Below, in pieces: positions 9,105 to 16,299 of a stretch of 64,000 nucleotides of DNA; position 1 is the stretch's first letter; the number at the start of each line of letters is the position of its first letter. A program made the translations under genes and the position numbers. This DNA is from WTAW01 sp964406575 (GTDB lineage Bacteria; Acidobacteriota; Aminicenantia; Aminicenantales; Aminicenantaceae). The notes under the pieces are model-generated. The model was given only the letters and a program-made list of their open reading frames with translations, did not search any database and was not told the origin of the DNA. The stretch is from the NCBI GenBank assembly GCA_964406575.1, contig CAYOSH010000010.1, positions 1 to 64,000 of the forward strand, in the 5' to 3' direction.

Positions 9105-10693
9105 TGACCTCCTTTCAGGACGTCGAGCATTTTTTCGAGAAACCTGAAGACATCGTCCGGATTACGCAACCTGTACAAGGCTTTGGAGGGACGCGTTTCT
9201 TCACTCACCACTATTCCGATGCCGCGCTTCAAGAGGACAACGAAGGCATTCTCATCGGTCACATCATCGCCCAGATAAAAAGGCAGGACTCCGGGATGAT
9301 TCAAGTTCAGCTCTTTCATGAGCCAGAGCAGCGCCTTCCCCTTGTCCCAGTCAATATCAGGCAACATCTCGAAGACCTTCTTCCCGAGTCCTTTTCTAAG
9401 TCCCGGATGCTTGGACAGTACACGATCGACAGCCTTCTCCACGAGTTCTGTTTTGTTCGGTGAAACCTCCCGGTAATGAGTGGCGATGGAAAACTTCTTT
9501 CGTTCCACCCGTGCTCCTGGAATCTCCTTCACTTGCTCTTCGATCTCCTTTTCGGCACTTTCAATGGCAGGAAGGAATTGCCGGCCATGCTGGAGCACCG
9601 TATGCACATCATCGGGACCGGCGATATCAAAACCATGGCTTCCCGCATAAAAAATCCCATCCACCTTCACCAGGTTCTTGACGTCCTTCAAATCTCTTCC
9701 GCTGACTATGGCTAAAGGGCAGTGCCGTGAAAGTTCCGACACCAGAGACCGCATTTCATCGGACAGAACTGCGTCTTCCGGTCGGCGGACAATGGGCGTC
9801 AATGTGCCGTCATAATCCAGGAAAAGGGCCGCTTGTTTACCTTCGATGAGAGTGCGAATCCTCTCCATGCGGTCCAGGGCAGAAGGAAGATATTTCACGC
9901 CCACTTTGCCGGTGGTGTCACCTTTTTTCAGGACAACGATTCGAGAGAGATCGGGCACGACCCAGTCGGCCCCTTTCTCTTCGAGTTTGCTTTCTCGGCC
10001 GTTGCGATCCACCCCGATCACACAGCCGAATCCTCCCCGGCTAGCCGCTTCCACTCCGGCCAACGCGTCCTCCAGCACGACAGCTCGCTTCCTTGGAACG
10101 TTCAGACGCCGAGCTGCTTCCAGAAAAATATCCGGATGAGGTTTCCCCTTGAGTTTCAGCTTCTCGGAAACGATCCCATCGATTTGAGTATCGAATATGT
10201 CCTCGAGACCGGCGGCTTCCAGCACGGCCGAACAATTCTTGCTGGAGGTGACCACGGCTGTTTTGAACGTCGCCTTTTTGAGTCGGCGAATCAATTGAAC
10301 AGCAGAGGGGTATGTATCCACACCGTATTTTTTCAGATGTTCATGGAACAAACGGTTTTTACGGTTGCCCAGTCCGCAAACGGTCTCTTTCTCCGGCGGA
10401 TCGGCTGGCGATCCAAAGGGAAGGCGGATATTTCTGGAATCAAGAAAACTTTTCACGCCTTCGTAGCGAGGTTTGCCGTCCACATATTTTCTGTAATCGG
10501 CATCCCTATCGAAAGGCACGAATTCCCGACCGCCCGACTTTTCCTTCAGATAGTCATCGAACATTTTCTTCCAGACGGCGGCGTGCACTATAGCAGTTTT
10601 GGTCACCACTCCATCAAGGTCGAAAATAACGGCATCATATTCTTGCGGAGATAATTGAATCGGATTCGAAACCGACTTTGTATCTGATGACAT
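9101..10693 (-). CDS. Two-domain HAD fusion: beta-phosphoglucomutase-like plus trehalose-6-phosphate phosphatase
   Basis: The N-terminal half (about 20-260) is a HAD hydrolase of the beta-phosphoglucomutase type: FDLDGVVTK with the nucleophile Asp, VVTSSKN, a Lys in KGKPHPDIFLEAA, and VLEDALAGVEAA. The C-terminal half (about 285-525) is an OtsB-like trehalose phosphatase: LFLDYDGTLTPIV, AIVSGRD, and YLGDDVTDENAF. One protein could thus isomerise beta-glucose 1-phosphate released by the downstream phosphorylase and dephosphorylate trehalose 6-phosphate. I start at ATG 10693 (protein MSSDTKSV), which has AGGAG seven to eight bases upstream; the frame extends 37 codons further without family similarity. 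It overlaps the GH65 start by 4 bases. Domain calls are firm; the exact sugar specificity is inferred from the operon. Confidence 0.88.
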   Translation of the reverse strand: MSSDTKSVSNPIQLSPQEYDAVIFDLDGVVTKTAIVHAAVWKKMFDDYLKEKSGGREFVPFDRDADYRKYVDGKPRYEGVKSFLDSRNIRLPFGSPADPPEKETVCGLGNRKNRLFHEHLKKYGVDTYPSAVQLIRRLKKATFKTAVVTSSKNCSAVLEAAGLEDIFDTQIDGIVSEKLKLKGKPHPDIFLEAARRLNVPRKRAVVLEDALAGVEAASRGGFGCVIGVDRNGRESKLEEKGADWVVPDLSRIVVLKKGDTTGKVGVKYLPSALDRMERIRTLIEGKQAALFLDYDGTLTPIVRRPEDAVLSDEMRSLVSELSRHCPLAIVSGRDLKDVKNLVKVDGIFYAGSHGFDIAGPDDVHTVLQHGRQFLPAIESAEKEIEEQVKEIPGARVERKKFSIATHYREVSPNKTELVEKAVDRVLSKHPGLRKGLGKKVFEMLPDIDWDKGKALLWLMKELNLNHPGVLPFYLGDDVTDENAFVVLLKRGIGIVVSEETRPSKALYRLRNPDDVFRFLEKMLDVLKGGQ

Positions 10694-10901
10694 ATGCATT
10701 TCTCCTGTTTTCAATAAGTGCAAGGTCCGTGCCAGGATAATTTCATTACGTCCACACGTGAATTTGGCATGGCATTTGCAGAAAACAGATACTGTCTCTT
10801 TCAAATGAACGGATTATCGGCAACACGAATATTCTCCTTCTTTAATAACCAAGGAGAATCAGCAAGACCGGTGGATTCCTATTTTTTTAGGAGGTTACAG
10901 C

Positions 10902-11216
10902 ATGAGTGACAGATCTTTCTTTTATGGAGCACTGGCAGGGCTTATTGCCGGTGTACTTTTCGCCCCCAAATCGGGCCGAAGGACAAGGGAGGCCATGAGG
11001 TCGTATTATTTCGAGATGAAAGATCAAGTCTTGGAGAACCTGTCTCGGATCAAAGATATCACCAAGGAAACCTACGATAACGTGGTCAACTCAGTGGTCG
11101 AAGGATACGAGGAGGCCAAGCTGATCACATCCGGCGAAGCCGTCCAGATTAGGCATGAGCTCAAGAGCGGCTATGAGAGGATCAAGATGGTCCTGTCGGC
11201 ACCCGAGGAAAAGTAA
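10902..11216 (+). CDS. YtxH-like small membrane-associated stress protein
   Basis: This 104-residue protein begins with a single glycine-rich hydrophobic segment (FFYGALAGLIAGVLFAP) followed by KSGRRTREAMR, the hallmark of the YtxH family, then a long amphipathic helix. Family members are membrane-tethered, helical, and often linked to general stress; the biochemical role is unknown. The ribosome site AGGAGG lies 8 bases before ATG 10902. It is divergent from the HAD-fusion gene and convergent with pfkB, so it is a single-gene unit. The 190 bases after it hold no clear hairpin. Confidence 0.8.
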   Translation: MSDRSFFYGALAGLIAGVLFAPKSGRRTREAMRSYYFEMKDQVLENLSRIKDITKETYDNVVNSVVEGYEEAKLITSGEAVQIRHELKSGYERIKMVLSAPEEK

Positions 11217-11413
11217 AGAACAGAAGTTTTTTTTATCCAACAGAAAAAATCTCAAAAGTACATCAAAGAGCGGAACGAACGCATTTTTCTGTGCTGTGCA
11301 GCAGGATTCAGTCCCATTAAACAAGACAAAATTTAGCAACATAGGCATCTTTCGCTGATTAAATCCCCCCTTTGGTTTTTTGGATGGGTCAAAATCAGCG
11401 GCTTTTGTGACGC

Positions 11414-12367
11414 TTAATCTCGAGTAGATCTTTTTCTGTTTTTGACCATTTGTTCAAAGAGACTCCTGGCATCTTCTCCCCTGCACAGCTCCGTGCCCCG
11501 CGTCATGACCGCAGCCGTTCCGGCGGCGACGCCGAACATGAGGGCTTCGCGAAGGGAATACCCTTTCGCCAGACCCATCACGATGCCGGCCACCATACTG
11601 TCTCCAGCACCGACCCTGCTGCGAATGGGTACAACAGGTGCACTGATTCTGTAGTGCTCATACTGGCTGGTCATCAAGGCTCCGGCCGCACCCAGCGATA
11701 CCACTATTATTTCAGAGGCGCCGCTGCGGATCAGCTGCTCAACAGAATCTTCGAGATGAGATTCGTTCTGGATTTTCTCTCCCAGCAGCTCCTGAATTTC
11801 GTTCATATTGGCCTTGATGAGAAAGATCCCCTGTCCCGATGCCATCGAAAGCGGCTTTCCGTGAGTATCCAGAACAAACCTGGCCCCCAGCTCTTTCGCT
11901 TTACGGACAGCATGCACGTAAAAATCTTCAGGGACTCCAGGGGGAATTGCTCCGCTCCCCACGATATAATCCGGAGTCGGAGAAACTCTGGAAAGCTCCT
12001 TCAGACAGCGTGTCCAGTCTTTTTCTTCCAGGAGTGGCCCGGGGGTGCTGAAACGAAATTGGTGGCCGGAAGACTCTTCGAGAACACTGAAACTTTCCCG
12101 CGTCATTGTGTGGATGGGAATGGGATGGTTTCGAATTCCTTCCTCATCCAACAGGGTTTGAAACAGCTCTCCGGTGCCTCTCCCGGCAGGATAAATGACT
12201 GCGGATTCGCCTCCCAATCGCTTCAGGGCTCTGGAGACGTTAACGCCCCCTCCTCCCGGTTGCCGTTCGGGCTCGTCGCACCGCAATTTTCGGTCCGGGA
12301 TCACTTTTTCCACAGTCGTGCTGATATCCAGAGCAGGATTGATGGTTAGGGTAGCAATTTTTTTCAT
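11414..12367 (-). CDS. pfkB: 6-phosphofructokinase of the PfkB (ribokinase) family
   Basis: This sugar-phosphate kinase most resembles E. coli Pfk-2, which makes fructose 1,6-bisphosphate from fructose 6-phosphate and ATP. Visible landmarks are TLTINPALDIS at the N-terminus, GKLR-like DRKLRCDEPERQPGGGGVN (sugar binding), IFLIKANMNEIQELLG, IIVVSLGAAGAL, and the catalytic anion-hole motif VGAGDSMVAG with its Asp near residue 257. Length from ATG 12367 is 317 residues, normal for the family. This start has a GAAAGAGA-type ribosome site; the frame extends 13 codons upstream without similarity. Tagatose-6-phosphate or 1-phosphofructokinase activity is possible, but the PfkB-specific C-terminus RGTELCRGEDA supports Pfk-2. 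It follows the small membrane gene at 12461 by about 90 bases on the same strand. Confidence 0.87.
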   Translation of the reverse strand: MKKIATLTINPALDISTTVEKVIPDRKLRCDEPERQPGGGGVNVSRALKRLGGESAVIYPAGRGTGELFQTLLDEEGIRNHPIPIHTMTRESFSVLEESSGHQFRFSTPGPLLEEKDWTRCLKELSRVSPTPDYIVGSGAIPPGVPEDFYVHAVRKAKELGARFVLDTHGKPLSMASGQGIFLIKANMNEIQELLGEKIQNESHLEDSVEQLIRSGASEIIVVSLGAAGALMTSQYEHYRISAPVVPIRSRVGAGDSMVAGIVMGLAKGYSLREALMFGVAAGTAAVMTRGTELCRGEDARSLFEQMVKNRKRSTRD

Positions 12368-12460
12368 ATCATCTCTTTCTTTTTCAATAGAAATAAAATA
12401 TTTCAAATTGACTAAACAATTTTTCCCATTTATCTCCAGGAGAAAAAACCGTCAGTCTAT

Positions 12461-12736
12461 TTAAAAATCTAACAAATCTGATCTCTTCCTGATGTTTCCG
12501 GAATGAGAGGGATTAAAGGGCAGTTTTGAAATAAAGCGGGTTAGGGTGCATCGACCGAAGACGGCGGCCGTGATAAATCCGGTTCCGATCAGGCCTGTGA
12601 TGATCAGCCACCAGAAAGAGAGAACTGCTCCCAGGAAAATGCTTCCCAACACCAGTATTCCGCCCCTTAGAAATGTTTGGTGGAGGAGACCGAAAGACTG
12701 GGATTTTTGGTTTATGTCATATGCCATAAGTTTCAT
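12461..12736 (-). CDS. Small two-helix membrane protein, DUF2892-like
   Basis: This 91-residue protein has two hydrophobic segments (about 25-45 and 47-63) followed by FGRCTLTRFISKLPFN, which resembles the cysteine-containing loop at the end of the second helix in DUF2892 inner-membrane proteins. Function is unknown; family members often sit beside rhodanese and sulfur or redox genes, and here rubredoxin lies 100 bases upstream on the same strand. A start at the fourth codon (ATG) is an alternative. No strong ribosome site is visible. Confidence 0.6.
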   Translation of the reverse strand: MKLMAYDINQKSQSFGLLHQTFLRGGILVLGSIFLGAVLSFWWLIITGLIGTGFITAAVFGRCTLTRFISKLPFNPSHSGNIRKRSDLLDF

Positions 12737-12838
12737 CTTTTCGACGCCTTAGACCGTTCATCCCCCATTTTTGCAAATCTCATGCCAAATTGACAATCTC
12801 CCCGAAAGTCTGCGTCGGAATTCCGTATCTCATCCGCA

Positions 12839-12997
12839 TTAAAGCTTCTCAAACCGGTCTTTTCCTACACCGCATACAGGACAGACCCAATCATCGGGAA
12901 TATCCTCAAATTTGGTTCCGGACTTCACTCCGTTATCAGGATCGCCCTCCTCCGGATCATACACATAATCTCATGCGGTACACTTCCATTTTTTCAT
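12839..12997 (-). pseudogene. Rubredoxin with an in-frame TGA at the second cysteine codon
   Basis: The frame from ATG 12997 (ribosome site GGAGG, well spaced) to TAA 12839 encodes a complete 52-residue rubredoxin, a small one-iron electron carrier of anaerobes that commonly reduces superoxide reductase. It reads MKKWKCTA, then TGA at 12971-12973, then DYVYDPEEGDPDNGV, and ends with the second ligand pair in DDWVCPVCGVGKDRFEKL. The TGA replaces the cysteine of the first CxxC pair, an iron ligand. All else is intact, so this is a very recent nonsense mutation, a base error, or selenocysteine read-through. I see no convincing SECIS hairpin right after the TGA (only a 4-bp AGGA/TCCT stem). The superoxide reductase lies 650 bases away on the other strand. 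Confidence 0.85.
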
Positions 12998-13653
12998 AAG
13001 AGAACCTCCAGCAATATTGCACATACGGTTTTTGCCGGGGCAGTTGCGGATATCAATATCTCTGTAGAAAAGATTTTATGGGAGTCGACCCTGCGACGGA
13101 AAGACTTTAGAATCCGGTAAGAACTCAGGAGTTCCACTTTCGAATCTAACCATATGTGTCTTGCGATTTTGAAAAAGCCGATGCCAACCTTAGAAATATC
13201 AGGAGATTATGTGTTCTCCTATGAGACGGATTCCTGTTTGGCAGGACTTTTTCCGTCGCTTGAAAGAGGATTGACAATCCTAAACAGGACTAACCTGACC
13301 GATCATATAGATAATACCAAAGTATAATTCCTGGCATGTTTATTGCTTTCTTCGCAATCGATCGCATGATTCACAACTCGTGAGGGAAAGGATCAGAACA
13401 GCGATCCCCATGAATCCCACAATACAAACGGGTGAATCAGGAAAATTTATTTGGTCTTGCCCATGCACAAAGTGGCCGATTACAAATCCGGAATGGGGCG
13501 AAAGAATTCTCACAGGCGTCCTTTTCCCGAGTGACCGAAAAAACATATGAAGAGCTCGGTGAAATAAAGGGCTCCGCCCATTTGGTGAAGCGGAACCTGG
13601 ATAAAAATATTTCACCGAGACCATTAAGAAATTTTATTAAAAGGAGATGCCCT
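12998..13653. other. Intergenic region between divergent rubredoxin and superoxide reductase
   Basis: About 650 bases without a convincing gene. A 15-base palindrome AGGATTGACAATCCT lies at 13267-13281 and may be an operator for the divergent stress genes; it contains a TTGACA -35-like hexamer, but no well-spaced -10 follows. On the minus strand, 13340-13440 reads a hydrophobic tail ending LTSCESCDRLRRKQ, with no ribosome site or family. Confidence 0.35.
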
Positions 13654-14049
13654 ATGACAGAATTCAAAGATTTGTATCAATCCGCGGATTGGAAACAGGA
13701 AAAACACGTTCCCGTCATCGAAGCCCCGGATAAGGTCAGTAAAGGAGAGTTCTTCACCGTCAAAGTGACCATCGGGAAAGAGGTCGCACACCCTAATAAA
13801 ACCGAACACCACATTCGATGGATCGCGGCATATTTTCAGCCCAAAGAGAGCAAGTTTCCCTATCAGCTAAGCAAAGCGTTGTTTACGGCGCACGGCGAAT
13901 CGGCAGAAGGGCCGGACACCAGCACCGTTTACACGCATCATGAAGTATCCTTTAAGATGAAAACAGATAAACCCGGGACCATATTTGCAGCCAGCTACTG
14001 CAATATTCACGGTTTATGGCAAAATTCAAAGGAAGTCGAGATCGAATAG
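13654..14049 (+). CDS. Superoxide reductase (class II, neelaredoxin type)
   Basis: This non-haem iron enzyme reduces superoxide to hydrogen peroxide without releasing oxygen, a standard defence of anaerobes. The 131-residue protein has the class II ligand set: EKHVPVIEAP (Glu and first His), HPNKTEHHIRWI (two further His), and SYCNIHGLW (Cys and last His of the Fe(His)4Cys site). The N-terminal desulforedoxin domain of class I enzymes is missing, as expected for class II. I start at ATG 13654, with AAGGAGATG upstream. The natural electron donor is rubredoxin, and a rubredoxin gene (interrupted) lies close by on the other strand. Confidence 0.93.
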   Translation: MTEFKDLYQSADWKQEKHVPVIEAPDKVSKGEFFTVKVTIGKEVAHPNKTEHHIRWIAAYFQPKESKFPYQLSKALFTAHGESAEGPDTSTVYTHHEVSFKMKTDKPGTIFAASYCNIHGLWQNSKEVEIE

Positions 14050-14152
14050 TCCGACAAATCCCTTGATACGAACCATCCGCGATCATACTCTTTTTATTTT
14101 ATCTAAAAGAAAGCAATGGATGAGGAAGGAATAAGAAAAAAGGAGAGTGCGA

Positions 14153-15535
14153 ATGTTTATGGAACGGATTATTTCCGAAGGTATCGCCCACTTAAGCTAT
14201 ATTATTATGGGCAGTGGCGAAGCATGGGTGATCGATCCCCGCCGGGATTGTGAAATATATCTGGAAAAAACCCATAAAAAAGGGATCCGCATCACGCATA
14301 TTTTGGAAACCCGCCGGAATGAAGACTACGTCATAGGCTCCCTCGAGCTGGCGTCTCGAACCGGTGCAAAGATCTGGCACGCGGATAGCCAGCTGGACTA
14401 TCAATATGGATATCCGGTAGAAGAGGGCCAGGAATGGAAACTGAGTGGGCTGAAACTGGAGGCCATCCACACGCCAGGCCACACGCCGGGAAGCATGAGT
14501 TATCTTCTGCGCGATACCGGAGGAGCCCCCTGGATGGTATTTTGCGGAGATACACTCTTCTCTGGAGATGTGGGACGCGTGGACCTTTTGGGAATGGCCA
14601 AGGCGCGAGAGCTGGCCGGAATGCTTTACGATACCATCTTCCGGAAACTGCTCCCCCTGGGAGACGGGGTGATTGTGTGTCCCGCCCATGGAGCCGGTTC
14701 TGTCTGCGGGTCGTCTATTACGGACAGGCCGTGGACGACCATAGGACTGGAACGGAAACTCAATCCCATGCTCCAGTTCCAAGCGCGGGACGCATTCATA
14801 TAGGAAGCGTTCCGAGAGTTGGAACGCCCTCCTTATTTTCGGAAAATGGAGGACCTCAACGTCGCCGGGGCCCCACTTCTGGAGAGCCTTCCTGTTCTTT
14901 TGCCACTCGGTCCAAAGGAACTTGCCGCCAGGATAAAAGAATCGCAAGTCCTGGATTCGCGAATGGAATTGGGATTCAGCGCTGCCCATATTCCCGGCTC
15001 CCTTTCCGTTTGGCTGAGCGGAATTCCAAGCTACGCCGGTTGGTTTTTGTCCTATGAGAATCCCCTCCTGCTGGTGACGGAAGCCCCAGATTTATCTGAG
15101 GCTGTCACATATCTTATCAGAATGGGATACGATAACATCGAAGGCTACCTCTCCGGGGGAATGCTGGCCTGGCACACGGCAGGGCTGGCCAGCGATTCTG
15201 TGAAAACGCATACCGTTCAGGAGTTGTGCGCTTTTCTGGATGAAGGTCGAACACCACTCATTCTAGATGTGCGCAGCAGGGAGGAGCTGGAGAGGGAAGG
15301 CCGGATTCCAGGTGCTCTTCATATTCACATCACCCAACTTCTCTCCAGAATCGCTGAAGTGCCCGCAGACAAAGAGGTGTATATCTTCTGCGGCAGCGGT
15401 TTGCGTTCCATGATCGCCGCCAGCCTGCTGAAGCGAAAGGGCTGGGACAATGTCGCAGTGATCCTGGGGGGATTCGCCGGCTGGAATTCCACCGCCTGCC
15501 CCATCCAAAGCCAACCCAATTCACAGATTACATAA
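14153..15535 (+). pseudogene. Metallo-beta-lactamase/double-rhodanese protein interrupted by an in-frame TAG
   Basis: A single frame from ATG 14153 (ribosome site AAGGAGAG) to TAA 15535 encodes an MBL-fold domain followed by two rhodanese domains, about 460 codons, a known architecture in persulfide dioxygenase-like and sulfurtransferase proteins. It is interrupted only by TAG at 14801-14803, between QARDAFI and EAFRELERPPYF, at the MBL-rhodanese linker. The MBL half has HTPGHTPGSMSY and CGDTLFSGDVGRVD, but the canonical HxHxD loop is degenerate (ETRRNEDYVIGS), so the metal site may be incomplete. The last rhodanese domain has the active-site loop IFCGSGLRSM with its Cys; the first (near 14900-15190) lacks an obvious Cys loop. 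It lies about 100 bases after superoxide reductase. Termination at TAG would leave the MBL domain alone; reinitiation of the rhodanese half at GTG/TTG codons is conceivable. Confidence 0.8.
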
Positions 15536-15558
15536 AGTCGGCAAGATCCCTTAGCCGT

Positions 15559-15870
15559 TTAGTCAATATTATTCATTGTGGCTTCCATCTCTTCCAGGAT
15601 CGATTTGTATCTCTCATGGATCAACGGTTTTTTGAACTCCTGGAATTCCCGGAGCATATACGGCATCACCGGCATAAAATTTCAGTCCATCATTGATTTC
15701 TCTGCCCAGATTCTGTCCTCTCGCATGATCATCCATCAGCTTCACCATCGTCTTTTTTGTGCACTCTGGATAGGAATTTCTCTTTAAGGGCTTCGAACAG
15801 AATATTTTTGTCTTTGCAGTGGTAATTCCGATTCTCTTTCTCTATTTCATTAAACTCCTCCCCACGAATG
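15559..15870 (-). pseudogene. Hemerythrin-like protein remnant, frameshifted
   Basis: Three overlapping minus-strand frames give pieces that look like one helical-bundle protein: EIEKENRNYHCKDKNILF with EALKEKF, then KTMVKLMDDHARGQNLGRE, then MLREFQEFKKPLIHERYKSI ending NNID and TAA at 15559. The first two resemble the helix pairs of hemerythrin domains (a histidine-rich ILFxAL motif, then DH at the start of the next helix). At least two frameshifts separate the pieces. Hemerythrins bind or sense O2 through a di-iron site, which would fit the neighbouring oxidative-stress genes. The assignment is by eye and tentative. Confidence 0.45.
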
Positions 15871-16146
15871 AAAGGCAATGAATGAATAGGATAATGTTAT
15901 CATAGAGCGTTGACATTTCTAAGATCTAAAAATGTCAAAATATTCAATCCTGTATCAATCTCTCAACAATATTGGAATAAACAGTTTTGCTTTACTCTTA
16001 GAGACCTAATAGAATATAGATTAGCCTGGAATATTCGCGAGTTGAGATTGCTGCAACAGCGAGGAAGTGGCCCATGAAGCTGTAGTGAACTACCGCGAAT
16101 GGGCTAAAACGAAGCCGATGTAGTAAGATCAGCTCGCCCGAAGGGT

Positions 16147-16263
16147 AAAAAATGTCGATTATAATAATAAGGCTTATGAAAACGGAATTGTCAGATTGGT
16201 TAGCTGGAAGAATAAAGTAACCTATTGAAATTGTTTCAGTTGTAATAAGTATCGACATTTTTT
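16147..16263. repeat. Short element with 13-bp perfect terminal inverted repeats
   Basis: AAAAAATGTCGAT at 16147-16159 is matched by its reverse complement at 16251-16263, with 91 bases between. The interior has no coding frame. The size and terminal repeats resemble a miniature inverted-repeat element. It ends 37 bases before the histidine kinase start, so it could instead be part of that gene's leader. The wider stretch 15871-16299 holds no other gene that I can recognise. Confidence 0.4.
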
Positions 16264-16299
16264 ATGAATAATTCAGGTTAGATAAAAAGAGGTTCCCAG

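Noticed and set aside
16021..16146. GC-richer stem-like stretch suggesting a group II intron end or structured RNA
   Set aside because: No domain V consensus, no reverse transcriptase, and no fit to an RNA family that I can recognise by eye.
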